A stretch of DNA of 64,000 bases, from assembly GCA_964463695.1 (NCBI GenBank), contig CAYXCZ010000018.1, positions 1-64,000 of the forward strand, written 5' to 3'. The translations under genes were made by a program, and so were the position numbers. Positions 15,701 through 25,248 of this stretch are shown here, piece after piece. How positions within the stretch are numbered: position 1 is the stretch's first letter; every line of letters begins with the position of its first letter. Source of the DNA: JALNZU01 sp964463695 (GTDB lineage: Bacteria; Bacteroidota; Bacteroidia; Bacteroidales; F082). The notes under the pieces are model-generated. The model saw only the letters and a list, made by a program, of their open reading frames with translations. It was not told the DNA's origin and searched no databases.

Positions 15701-17866
15701 TTGATAGAGCAAAAATATAATGAGCTGATTTCCGGTTTAGAAAAGGTAATATCTCAGGAAGAGAAGATCCGGGTTAGAAAAGCCTTTGACCAAGCCGTTG
15801 AGCTGTATAAGGATAAAACTTTACCAACAGGCGATCCTGCAATTTCACATTATCTCGAAGTTGGAAGAATTGCTGTGTCAGAGATTGGACTGAGATCTTC
15901 TACCTTGATTGCATCGTTATTACATGGGATGGTTCTCGAAAATGATGATGCATTGGGAAAGATTAAACTTGAATATGGAAATGATGTTGCTGTGATTTTG
16001 AGTGGGTTTCGCAAAATTTCTCAACTTCCTACATCACGCTTGTCGTATCATTCTGATCCTTTCCGTAAGCTTTTCCTTTCACTCGTTGAAGATATTCGGG
16101 TTGTATTACTTAAAATAGCTCACAGGCTGTACGACGTTCGACATCAGGAACAAATTGACCCGGAGAACTTAAAAAGGTTTATTCACGAGGTGAAGTATCT
16201 GTATATTCCGATCACTCACCGACTTGGACTTTATACAATTAAAGCTGAATTTGAGGAGAAAGTAATGCGATTTGAGCATCCTGAGATTTTCGAATCGATT
16301 CAAAACAAAATCAAAGCCAGCAAGGATATTCAGGAATCTTTTATGAAGTCCTTCATTGGTCCAATCGAACGGGAGCTATCGAATCATGAACTTGCATCTA
16401 CCATTAAATGGAGGACAAAATCGATCCCAAGTATTTGGGCAAAAATGAAGGATCAGAATGTTGAATTTGAACAGGTTTATGATCTTTTCGCCATCCGCAT
16501 CATAACAAAAAGTGTACCTAAGAAGGAGAAGGAGGATTGTTGGCGTGCTTATTCAATAGTTTCTGATTTATATGCTCCCAACCCAAAACGTTTACGTGAC
16601 TGGATTACAACACCTAAGGCATCAGGGTATGAATCACTTCACACAACTGTAAAAGCCTTCGAAGATAAGTGGGTAGAGGTGCAAATTCGATCGGAGCGCA
16701 TGGATCAGGTAGCAGAAAAGGGTCAGGCTGCTCATTGGCTTTATAAAGATAAACCTGAAAAAAAAGATGCTGAAGAATGGCTAAATCAGGTAAGGGATGT
16801 TTTGGAAAATCCTGATCAGATACAGTTTGATGCCTATAAGCGTGGTAATAGAAAAGAAGGCGAAAAAATATTTATCTTCACTCCCAATGGCGACTTGAAA
16901 CAACTTCCGGGAGGATCAACTGTATTGGATTTTGCCTATGAAGTTCACACTCAGGTGGGTTCGAACTGTAGCGGAGCAAGAGTGAACAATAGAATTGTCC
17001 CTATCCGTCACGTATTGCAAAATGGCGACAAAGTTGAAATTATAACAAACAAAAAGCAAACTCCCAAACATGACTGGCTTGCTTTCGTTGCAACAGAACG
17101 GGCAAAAAGCAAGATTAAACGTTATTTAAAAGAGGAAGAACTTAAAGAAGCTGAATTTGGTAAAACACTGCTGCTAAGAAAACTTAAAAACTGGAAAATA
17201 GTTTATTCAGAAGATATTATAAATCATCTTGTAAAGCATTACAAAACAACGACTTCTATTCAACTATTTCATGATATTTCAACTGAAAAAATAGATCTTG
17301 TCGAGCTTAAAAAACACCTTGTTGCTCTATCACATGAAGATAAGTCAGCTCCTAAAGCCCATGAACCGGGGCTTCCCGCTGAAGCCAAAACTGCTGTTAA
17401 ACAAGAGGGTAAAGATGACTATCTGTTAATTGATGATTCGATAAGCAATGTAAATTATAAACTGGCAAAATGTTGTAATCCTATTCCCGGTGATGATGTT
17501 TTTGGATTTGTAACTATAAACACAGGCATTACTGTGCATCGTGTTACCTGTCCAAATGCTTCCCGGCTTAAAGAACGCTACAGTTACCGATTCTTAAAAG
17601 TGAAGTGGAAGGAGTCGAAAGAGAATCCTAATTTTCAGGCAGCTATTCGTGTTATTGGTGTTGATACCCTTGGACTTGTGGGAGAGATTACCAAATTGAT
17701 ATCTAACGATTTGAAAGTCAATATGCGGAGCATCGCGTTCGACACACGGGATGGTCGTTTTGTAGGCAAGATTGTTTTGCAAATCAAAGACACGGATCAT
17801 CTTGAGCAGTTGATACATCGTATTGGAAAAGTTCAGGGGGTCGAAAAAGTTTCCCGTCTTGACTAA
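15701..17866 (+). CDS. RelA/SpoT homologue, predicted (p)ppGpp synthetase with inactive hydrolase domain
   Basis: A 721-residue long RSH protein. In order: degenerate HD hydrolase (about 40-190), synthetase (about 240-350, YDLFAIRII, GYESLHTTVKAF, GQAAHWLYK), TGS (about 395-455), a zinc-finger-like Cys region (AKCCNPIPGDDVFG ... RVTCP, about 585-625) and ACT (about 645-720). In the HD region the metal-binding HD is HG (LLHGMVLEN), the following E-D is lost, and the usual ADRLHNMR is AHRLYDVR, so hydrolysis should be absent. The synthetase has an R-x-R-D-like motif in RLRDWI. TTG at 15701 is the only plausible start: an in-frame TAG lies 25 nt upstream with no ATG between. Confidence 0.88.
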   Translation: MIEQKYNELISGLEKVISQEEKIRVRKAFDQAVELYKDKTLPTGDPAISHYLEVGRIAVSEIGLRSSTLIASLLHGMVLENDDALGKIKLEYGNDVAVILSGFRKISQLPTSRLSYHSDPFRKLFLSLVEDIRVVLLKIAHRLYDVRHQEQIDPENLKRFIHEVKYLYIPITHRLGLYTIKAEFEEKVMRFEHPEIFESIQNKIKASKDIQESFMKSFIGPIERELSNHELASTIKWRTKSIPSIWAKMKDQNVEFEQVYDLFAIRIITKSVPKKEKEDCWRAYSIVSDLYAPNPKRLRDWITTPKASGYESLHTTVKAFEDKWVEVQIRSERMDQVAEKGQAAHWLYKDKPEKKDAEEWLNQVRDVLENPDQIQFDAYKRGNRKEGEKIFIFTPNGDLKQLPGGSTVLDFAYEVHTQVGSNCSGARVNNRIVPIRHVLQNGDKVEIITNKKQTPKHDWLAFVATERAKSKIKRYLKEEELKEAEFGKTLLLRKLKNWKIVYSEDIINHLVKHYKTTTSIQLFHDISTEKIDLVELKKHLVALSHEDKSAPKAHEPGLPAEAKTAVKQEGKDDYLLIDDSISNVNYKLAKCCNPIPGDDVFGFVTINTGITVHRVTCPNASRLKERYSYRFLKVKWKESKENPNFQAAIRVIGVDTLGLVGEITKLISNDLKVNMRSIAFDTRDGRFVGKIVLQIKDTDHLEQLIHRIGKVQGVEKVSRLD

Positions 17867-17930
17867 AACCAGAGATTCTAAAGTGACAGAAACAATTATG
17901 AATGATTATTGTTTATTGTAAAACACCATT

Positions 17931-18098
17931 ATGGTTATACAACTATTAATATTATCCATGTTCTTTTCAGGACTATCAGGCTGGTTCTTTTATCGACGGA
18001 AAAAGGTCCTTGGTGTCACTTTTGCAATGATAGCTTTGGCAGCACTTGCTTTATTTTTTATTGTCCGAATGCTTTATCCCCATAGGGTTCCTTTTTAA
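17931..18098 (+). CDS. small two-helix membrane protein
   Basis: An ATG-started frame of 55 codons with two hydrophobic helices (about residues 2-20 and 28-46) separated by a basic turn (FYRRKKVLG), giving an N-out or hairpin membrane topology. Its TAA overlaps the TTA stop of the converging aminotransferase gene by 4 nt, an arrangement typical of real neighbouring genes. Function unknown. It is below the usual length cut-off for automatic calls. Confidence 0.6.
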   Translation: MVIQLLILSMFFSGLSGWFFYRRKKVLGVTFAMIALAALALFFIVRMLYPHRVPF

Positions 18099-19576
18099 GC
18101 TTCTGTAAGATTGAACCAGGGCTTAATGCGGATAGTTTTGTCAATGGGATCATTTTGATGCCTGAACTCATTCGTGAGTTTGTTATAAATGTAATCATTC
18201 ATCCAAACTTTATGATGCTGTTGGATTTGATCGACAGCATAAATAAGCAACTCAAGCTCCTGGTCGGTCATGGTAGGATGCAGAGAAGCTCTGATCCAAC
18301 CCGGTTTCTGGGATAAGTCGCCATGATTTATTAATTCAGTAATTTTTTTTGACTTATCATAGCTCACGTCAAGTAAAAAATGACCGTAAGTGCCAGCGCA
18401 TGCACAGCCTCCCCTGACCTGAATCCCAAAACGGTCATTTAACAGCTTAACAACCAGGTTGAAATGAATGTTTTCCATATAAAACGAGAAAACACCTAAT
18501 CTGATCTCGACATTGTCGGCAAGAATGTGTACTCCTGATATTTTGCGAAAACCTTCGAAAGCTCGTTTTACAAGCTGATTTTCCCTTTCTTTCATCAGCG
18601 TTGTTTGAAGCTGATTTTTCACTTCTATGGCTAAGGCAGTTCGAATGGCCTGTAGAAATCCCGGCGTTCCACCGTCCTCTCGTATCTCAATGTCATCAAT
18701 ATATTTATATTCTCCCCATGGGTTTGTCCAGTCAACCGTTCCTCCTCCCGGATTATCGGGTGTAGGGCTGTTATAAAGCGACTTATCAAAAATCATTACC
18801 CCAGAACTGCCAGGTCCGCCCAGAAATTTATGAGGACTAAAAAAAATGGCATCCAGTTTTTTCATTTCATCATCAGCAGGATGCATATCGATTTCCACAT
18901 AAGGAGCTGAGGCCGCAAAATCGACGAAAATAATTCCGCCGTATTCATGCATGATCTTTGCCAATTCATGGTAAGGCGTTTCGATGCCAGTAACATTTGA
19001 ACATGCAGTGAAGGATCCGATTTTGAAAGCCCTGTTTTTATGTTTTTCCAATTGATCCCGCAGTTCATTCAAATCAATTAGCAATTCTTTATTTGGTTGA
19101 AGAACAACAACATCCACATTGGTTTCAAACCAGTTTGTTTGATTTGAATGATGCTCCATGTGACTTATAAATACGACCGGGCGTTCGTGACTTTGAAGGC
19201 AATCCTGATTCTTTATCATTCTGCATGATTTGAATCCCATGATACGCTGCATCTTGTTAATGACAGTTGTCATCCCCGATCCTGCTGTAATTATTACATC
19301 TTCAGGTCCTGCATTAACATGTTTCTTGATGAGTTTATGCGCATAATGGTATGCCTTTGTCATCATTGTGCCCGTTTCGCTGGTTTCTGTATGAGTGTTT
19401 CCAACGTATGGGCCTATAACATTAACAATTTGATCTTCAATAGGTTTGTATAATCTACCACTTGCAATCCAATCAGCATAGATCAGTTTCTGCGGACCAT
19501 AAGGACTGTTGAAAATCATTTCATTGCCGATGGTGTTTTTTCTGAATCTGTCAAAATGTTGTTCTAAAGAATGCAT
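18095..19576 (-). CDS. class V PLP-dependent aminotransferase / cysteine desulfurase-like enzyme
   Basis: A 493-residue fold-type I PLP enzyme. The Schiff-base Lys is in IFFSPHKFLGGPGSSG (about 265), the PLP phosphate site in TAGSGMTTV, the Asp in IIFVDFAASAP, and a SufS-like Cys in RGGCACAG (about 405). It is longer than IscS/SufS (about 400), which places it in the larger selenocysteine-lyase-like family seen in Bacteroidota. No suf or isc genes are near. Substrate unknown; cysteine or a related amino acid is likely because the active-site Cys loop is kept. Confidence 0.85.
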   Translation of the reverse strand: MHSLEQHFDRFRKNTIGNEMIFNSPYGPQKLIYADWIASGRLYKPIEDQIVNVIGPYVGNTHTETSETGTMMTKAYHYAHKLIKKHVNAGPEDVIITAGSGMTTVINKMQRIMGFKSCRMIKNQDCLQSHERPVVFISHMEHHSNQTNWFETNVDVVVLQPNKELLIDLNELRDQLEKHKNRAFKIGSFTACSNVTGIETPYHELAKIMHEYGGIIFVDFAASAPYVEIDMHPADDEMKKLDAIFFSPHKFLGGPGSSGVMIFDKSLYNSPTPDNPGGGTVDWTNPWGEYKYIDDIEIREDGGTPGFLQAIRTALAIEVKNQLQTTLMKERENQLVKRAFEGFRKISGVHILADNVEIRLGVFSFYMENIHFNLVVKLLNDRFGIQVRGGCACAGTYGHFLLDVSYDKSKKITELINHGDLSQKPGWIRASLHPTMTDQELELLIYAVDQIQQHHKVWMNDYIYNKLTNEFRHQNDPIDKTIRIKPWFNLTEA

Positions 19577-19700
19577 GCGTTTTGTGTTAGAATGACAAAT
19601 CTATGACAATTCGTTGAATGAAATGGTTGTCAGCGATGATAGAAAATGATTTAATTCAGAAAAAAGAGTGATCAAGCAACTGCGTTTTTCGAATTGTGCA

Positions 19701-22700
19701 TTAATTACTCTTAGAAATCTGAATCAACCCAACTTCGACAGCGCCATTTTCGGGAAGGAATTCGATCCAGGTGTTATCTTCGCTAAACCATTTATATTGC
19801 TGACCAATCCTCACAATGAAATCATTAAGTTCGCCATTTTCAGGTATTGGAAGAACGAATCCTCCGTTACGGCCTGTTTTGCTGCCAAAACTTACCAGAA
19901 GAGGGAACGATGTCTCTCCCGTATTTTTTGCTTTGATCACAATGTAATTTGACCGTCGTTCGGTAATATCAACAGGTTCAAATTCAAACCTCTTTGATGT
20001 GTTTGATGGTATAAGAACAAGCGCTTGGTTTAATTCCCGTATTTTGTTCTCCTCCATTTGGCTGGCGATCTTTTTTATCATTTCACGTGGATAGCTTTCA
20101 TCAGGTTTGATGCCTTCTGCAATCAGATATTTATCTATAGCCTGGTCGAAACTTTTTGTGTTGTAAAAACGGTCGGCTTCATTAATCACTTTGTTGTATT
20201 CTGATTTCAAGGCAAGTAACCGCTCTTCGATTATGGAATTCACCTGAGTGATTTTTTGAGTAGCTGCTGCATCACCAGGTTTAAATCCTATTGCAGCATT
20301 TAATGAACTTAAGGCCTGCTTGTATTCTTTAACAGAAATGAGCTGCTCAGCTTCGGTCATGGCTTTTTCATAATTTGCCTGCAGTTCCCGTGCCTGGGAT
20401 TCAAGCGCTAATGCTATTTCTGCTTTTTTTGCTTTAGCATTAGCATTATCAGGATCCAGATCAAGTATTTCCTGGTATTTTCCGGAAGCTGCAACTAAAT
20501 TACTGTTTGTCATCAGAGTTTCAGCATCTAGCTTTAATGCGCTTATTTTCAACTCTTTCTGACGAAGATTTTCAGCAAAAGCTATCCGCTCCTCAGACAG
20601 TATAATCTGCTCTTTAGGATAGGTATTGGCAGGAATAAGTGCTAGTGCTTCAGAATAAGCAACAATTGCTTGTTGAAACTGGCCTGTGGAAAAGAACTGG
20701 TCGGCAACTTTTATTTTTTCTGAGTAGTTTGCCTGCAATTCAGCCTGTGCTTTTTGCTCACCAAGGATTTTTTCTATGGCTGAAATCTGCGTTTTTGGAT
20801 AGGCTTGTTCCGGATTTAGTGCTAAGCCTTGTTGATATGTCTGAATTGCTTCAGTATAAGATTTTGCTTCAAAAAGTTCATCTGCAGAAGCAATCAAACG
20901 TGTATATTCTGCATTTTTTTGAGCTAATGCTTCGTTATCAGCAATTTGCTTCGTAATCGAAGCAACTTTTTCTTTTGGAAATGTTTCTTCCGGTTTAAGT
21001 TTCGAAGCATTTGCATAGGCTTCAAGTGCTTTTGAAAGCTGATTGGATTTCTCTGCGGCAGAAGCTTCCGCGATTATTGTTCCATATTGTTGTTCGATTC
21101 GTGAAGCTTCAGCCATACTTGCGAGCTGTACTTCAAGACGATTGATTTGCTCAGAAGGGTAGGTCTCTGTGGGTTTTATTTGGAGTGCCTGACGATATTG
21201 ATCAATAGCTAGCTCAAGTTTTTTATCAACGATAAGTTGGTCAGCAGTAGAAATCAAATCGCTGTATTTTTTTTCTTGTTGTTGCGTTAAAAGTTGTTGT
21301 TCAAGGGTTTTGTCAATAATCAATATCTGACTGGCAGGTGTTGGCCTGGTAGCATCAATGAGCAATGCTTGTTCATACAACTTCCTTGCATCAGTAAGTT
21401 GTCCGGCATTAAATAAATTATCTGCATCGGTAACGATTTTCTGATATTTTGCATCAAGCTCTGCTTTTGCCTGCTGATTTTTCTCAGCTTCTTCGGTCTG
21501 ACTTATTTTTACTTTAACAGCAGCATCATCCGGGAATAATGCCAAAGCCTGACTGTAATTGGTGAGTGCGTTGTCAAAATCACCTTTGGCAGAAAATTGA
21601 TCTCCTGATGTAATTAATTCATTGAATTTATTTAATGCCTGTTGAGCAGCCTTGTTTGCGGCAATCAACAAAGTCAGGTCAATCACTTTCTTGCCGGCAA
21701 TTTCGTTTTCAGGATCTAATGTGAGGACGTTATTGTAGGCCACCATAGCTGCCTCAAGGTTTTGTGCGTCAAAAAAACCTGCAGCTTCGGCTAATGCATT
21801 ATCAATAGCTTTTTTGCGGTTAATCTCTTCGTTATTAAGCGTTTGGTTAATCCTTGAAATCATATCAAGTGCATAAGCCTGATCAGGCCATATCTCCAAA
21901 GCTTTTTGATATAAAGATCTGGCCGACTCCAGTTCTTTTTGCTCATAAGCTCTATCTGCTTTAGCAAGTTGATCATTATATGCGTTTTGTTGGGTTTCTA
22001 ATGCTTGAATTTCACTGAGTTTACTTAATGCATTGGCGTTTTCGGGCAAAATCTTTAAAGCCTCATTAATTTTTTCAATTGCTAAAGGATAATTTTTTCG
22101 TTTAACCTGACTGTCAGCATCAATCATCATTTGCTGAAAAACCTTTTCATTCTCATTTCGTTTGCTAATGGCAAGTTGAGTTTCGCTTATTTTCTTCAGA
22201 ATTTGCGCATCATTTGGAAAAAGACCATTGGCTAGATTAAATTGAACAATTGCTTCATCAAATTTATTTTCAGAAAATAGTTTGTTGCCAAGATTTGTGT
22301 ATTGCTCAAATTGCTGGGTCTTTTCGCTGGCGAGTCTTAATTTCTCTGAGATAGCCGAAACCTGAGCAGAGACATATTTGTCCTGCGGAAATATTTCAAG
22401 TGCTTTTTTATATGAAGCCAAAGCCTCAGTTTCTGAACCGGATTTTTGAAGTTGGTCGCCCTGATCAAGGTAGGTGTAAAACACTTCCTGCAACTCCATC
22501 TGTTTCTGTATGAGTGTTACTGTTTCTGAGAGCCGTTTTGAAGCGAATGCGTCATCAGCTTTTAAACGAAGTGCCATTTCGTAATATGTTTTGGCACTGA
22601 TATAATCTTTTGAATCGAATTTTTCGTTGGCCGACTTAATTGTATTTTCATAAGTAGGAGCTTGCTGAGCCTGTGAGCCTGTGTGCAGAATTCCGAGAAA

Positions 22701-22739
22701 AATGAATAATGTAAGAAACAAAGTAATGTAAAAACGCAT
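19701..22739 (-). CDS. exported protein with about 15 TPR-like repeats
   Basis: A 1,012-residue protein with a signal peptide (about 1-25) and about fifteen tandem units of roughly 57-60 residues, each beginning like YxxLIxxADxLF, then AIxxYxxALxLxP and a spacer helix (QIxxIExxL). These are TPR helices alternating with a longer connecting helix. The last 110 residues form a distinct beta-rich domain (NYIVIKAKNTGETSFPLLV ... WIEFLPENG). A periplasmic or surface scaffold is likely. The unit is unusually regular and I do not know a named protein. It ends 54 nt from the start of lolD upstream on the same strand. Confidence 0.85.
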   Translation of the reverse strand: MRFYITLFLTLFIFLGILHTGSQAQQAPTYENTIKSANEKFDSKDYISAKTYYEMALRLKADDAFASKRLSETVTLIQKQMELQEVFYTYLDQGDQLQKSGSETEALASYKKALEIFPQDKYVSAQVSAISEKLRLASEKTQQFEQYTNLGNKLFSENKFDEAIVQFNLANGLFPNDAQILKKISETQLAISKRNENEKVFQQMMIDADSQVKRKNYPLAIEKINEALKILPENANALSKLSEIQALETQQNAYNDQLAKADRAYEQKELESARSLYQKALEIWPDQAYALDMISRINQTLNNEEINRKKAIDNALAEAAGFFDAQNLEAAMVAYNNVLTLDPENEIAGKKVIDLTLLIAANKAAQQALNKFNELITSGDQFSAKGDFDNALTNYSQALALFPDDAAVKVKISQTEEAEKNQQAKAELDAKYQKIVTDADNLFNAGQLTDARKLYEQALLIDATRPTPASQILIIDKTLEQQLLTQQQEKKYSDLISTADQLIVDKKLELAIDQYRQALQIKPTETYPSEQINRLEVQLASMAEASRIEQQYGTIIAEASAAEKSNQLSKALEAYANASKLKPEETFPKEKVASITKQIADNEALAQKNAEYTRLIASADELFEAKSYTEAIQTYQQGLALNPEQAYPKTQISAIEKILGEQKAQAELQANYSEKIKVADQFFSTGQFQQAIVAYSEALALIPANTYPKEQIILSEERIAFAENLRQKELKISALKLDAETLMTNSNLVAASGKYQEILDLDPDNANAKAKKAEIALALESQARELQANYEKAMTEAEQLISVKEYKQALSSLNAAIGFKPGDAAATQKITQVNSIIEERLLALKSEYNKVINEADRFYNTKSFDQAIDKYLIAEGIKPDESYPREMIKKIASQMEENKIRELNQALVLIPSNTSKRFEFEPVDITERRSNYIVIKAKNTGETSFPLLVSFGSKTGRNGGFVLPIPENGELNDFIVRIGQQYKWFSEDNTWIEFLPENGAVEVGLIQISKSN

Positions 22740-22762
22740 GGGGTATTATGATTTTGAACGAA

Positions 22763-23446
22763 TTATAACGAATTGATTGATTGTTTATTGCTGGTAGACT
22801 CGATACATCCATCTGTAATATGAATGCGCCGGTCGGCCATTTCAGCCAGTTCAGGGTTATGAGTAACGATGATAAAAGTTTGTTGAAACGTATCTCTTAA
22901 GCTAAAAAATAATCGGTGTAAGTCAGAGGCCGAAGCTGAGTCAAGATTGCCTGAGGGCTCGTCAGCCAAAATCACACTTGGGCGATTCATTAAGGCGCGT
23001 GCAACAACAATACGCTGCTGCTCTCCACCCGATAATTCGGAAGGTTTATGACTGGAGCGTTCGCGAAGTTTGAAAAAATCCAAAAGTTCTTCAGCCCTTT
23101 TCTCTGCATTTTTTTTCGACTGTCCGGCTATGAATGCAGGAAAACAAATGTTTTCCAAAGCTGTAAATTCGGGCAATAAGTGGTGAAACTGAAACACAAA
23201 ACCAATTTCTTTATTCCTGAAAGCAGAGAGTTCTTTGTCTGATAAAAGGTCAACTGAAGTGCCTGAGATAACAACCTTGCCGCTGTCAGGTTTCATCAAC
23301 GTGCCAATGATTTGCAACAATGTCGATTTACCTGCACCCGAAGCTCCAACAATTGAAACCACTTCTCCTTTTTCTACATTGAGATGGATGTTGTTCAATA
23401 CTTGTATCTTACCAAATCGCTTGCTTATTTTTTCGGCCTGGATCAT
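22763..23446 (-). CDS. lolD: LolD-type ABC transporter ATPase
   Basis: A 227-residue ATPase with Walker A GASGAGKST, Q-loop FQFHHLLPEF, signature LSGGEQQR, Walker B VILADEPSGNLD and switch His in VTHNPE. The DEPSGNLD form marks the MacB/LolD/FtsE group; similarity of length and the absence of other domains fit LolD, which drives lipoprotein release from the inner membrane. No LolC/E permease is adjacent. A TACTTTTG -7-like box is at 23466-23473 (minus), and sucC is divergent. Confidence 0.85.
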   Translation of the reverse strand: MIQAEKISKRFGKIQVLNNIHLNVEKGEVVSIVGASGAGKSTLLQIIGTLMKPDSGKVVISGTSVDLLSDKELSAFRNKEIGFVFQFHHLLPEFTALENICFPAFIAGQSKKNAEKRAEELLDFFKLRERSSHKPSELSGGEQQRIVVARALMNRPSVILADEPSGNLDSASASDLHRLFFSLRDTFQQTFIIVTHNPELAEMADRRIHITDGCIESTSNKQSINSL

Positions 23447-23699
23447 GATTTTTATTCGTGGTTTGCAAAAGTAATCAAATCAGTTGACTTAACATGATTT
23501 GAGACGCTTCGGATGAAAAAGTGGCAGTAAGAAATAGTGTTTTAAATTTGAAGAGATTTGGTTTAGCTCACCTTATTTAAAAATCGTTGCGCAATTTTGA
23601 ATCGTTGTGAACAAAAATAACAATCTTTTATGGTGGTAAAGCCTAAAATAGGATAATTTACTCTAATTTTGGACACCATAAAATCAGAAAAGAATAGCT

Positions 23700-24890
23700 A
23701 TGAATTTACATGAGTTTCAGGGGAAACAAATCTTAAGTGGGTACGGAGTTTCTGTGCCTTTTGGTATTGTTGCCGAGTCGCCGGCAAAAGCAGTAGAAGC
23801 TGCAAAAGAGATTCAGAAAAAAACTGGATCGGATAAATGGGCTGTTAAAGCACAGATTCATGCTGGCGGAAGAGGAAAAGGCGGCGGAGTAAAAATTGCA
23901 AAATCCTTGGAAGAAGTGGAACGTTATGCTGATGAAATCATTGGCATGATGCTGGTTACACCTCAAACTTCCGCTGAAGGAAAATTGGTACGACGCGTGC
24001 TTATTGAGCAAAACATTTACTATCCTGGCCCTTCTTCTGTTTCTGAGATTTATATGAGTATCTTATTGAACAGGGCAGTTGGACGCAATATGATTATGTA
24101 TTCCCCACGTGGTGGAATGGATATCGAAAAGGTTGCAGAAGAAACTCCTGAGCAGATTTTTACAGAAGAGATTGACCCAACTGTAGGTCTTCAAGCATTT
24201 CAGGCAAGGAAAATAGCTTTTAACCTGGGCTTATCGGGCACAGCATTCAAGGAAATGGTGAAGTTTGTAGCTGCACTTTATAAAGCTTATGAGGGTACCG
24301 ATGCCAGTTTGTTCGAAATTAACCCTGTAATCAAGGCCGCTGATGACCGCGTATATGCCGCTGATTCAAAGGTTACTATCGATAACAACGCCTTATACCG
24401 TCAGGTAGAGATAGCCGGAATGCGCGATTTGAATGAAGAGGATCCAATTGAAGTTGAAGCTACCCGCTTTGATCTCAATTATGTGAAACTGGATGGAAAT
24501 GTTGGATGTATGGTGAATGGTGCAGGCCTTGCGATGGCTACTATGGATATGATTAAAATGTCGGGTGGCGATCCTGCGAATTTCCTTGATGTGGGTGGTA
24601 CAGCCAATGCAAAGCGAGTTGAAGAAGCTTTCAGAATTATTTTGAAAGATCCAAATGTTAAGGCCATTCTGGTTAATATTTTTGGTGGAATTGTCCGCTG
24701 TGACCGTGTTGCTCAAGGTATTGTAGATGCCTATAATAATATTGGTGAAATAAATGTACCAATCATTGTGCGTTTACAGGGAACAAATGCCGAAGAAGGC
24801 AAAGATTTGATAGATAAATCTGGATTAAAAGTGTTTTCAGCTATCCGGCTTCAGGATGCTGCTGCACTTGTTAACGAAGTATTGAATTAG
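23700..24890 (+). CDS. sucC: succinyl-CoA ligase (ADP-forming), beta subunit
   Basis: A 396-residue protein starting MNLHEFQGKQILSGYGV, with an ATP-grasp domain (about 1-235; IHAGGRGKGGGV, FEINPV, YAADSKVTIDNNA) and the C-terminal CoA-ligase fold (about 245-395; LDVGGTANAKRVEEAF, NIFGGIVRCD). It makes the beta half of the TCA-cycle enzyme that interconverts succinyl-CoA and succinate. sucD is not adjacent: a strong terminator follows immediately. A TAATTTTG -7-like box lies at 23664-23671. Confidence 0.96.
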   Translation: MNLHEFQGKQILSGYGVSVPFGIVAESPAKAVEAAKEIQKKTGSDKWAVKAQIHAGGRGKGGGVKIAKSLEEVERYADEIIGMMLVTPQTSAEGKLVRRVLIEQNIYYPGPSSVSEIYMSILLNRAVGRNMIMYSPRGGMDIEKVAEETPEQIFTEEIDPTVGLQAFQARKIAFNLGLSGTAFKEMVKFVAALYKAYEGTDASLFEINPVIKAADDRVYAADSKVTIDNNALYRQVEIAGMRDLNEEDPIEVEATRFDLNYVKLDGNVGCMVNGAGLAMATMDMIKMSGGDPANFLDVGGTANAKRVEEAFRIILKDPNVKAILVNIFGGIVRCDRVAQGIVDAYNNIGEINVPIIVRLQGTNAEEGKDLIDKSGLKVFSAIRLQDAAALVNEVLN

Positions 24891-24905
24891 TAATTAACTA
24901 AATTG

Positions 24906-24941
24906 AAAAAGCCCGGTTAGTTTTCTAATCGGGCTTTTTTT
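24906..24941 (+). terminator. terminator of sucC
   Basis: Stem AAAAAGCCCGGTTAG / CTAATCGGGCTTTTT around a TTTT loop, ending in a T-rich run. Confidence 0.92.
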
Positions 24942-25248
24942 ATATACTAAACAAATTGTATTAAATCATCCTTGGTTTGTCTCTTTAGGTTTGTGTAAAA
25001 AAATAGATTAGAATAAAGCTGGCTCTTTATTTATTAAGATTTTTTCATTGTCTAACATAATCCGACTTTTGAAAATCGATCATTCATTTTATAAAACAGA
25101 GCATTTTTATTTTGCTTAATTATCAATCTATAAAGTGTTGATATATAATAGCTTGATCAAATATTATTTACATTTTATTGTCTTTCAACAAAGTGTTTTA
25201 GATTATACTTTCATTGAAAAAAATCATTGGAATCACATCTGGAAAGAA
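24942..25248. other. intergenic AT-rich stretch, no gene seen
   Basis: About 300 bases of very AT-rich DNA between the sucC terminator and the 3' end of the YdcF-like gene. I find no open frame, RNA signature, or convincing inverted repeat in it. Confidence 0.6.
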
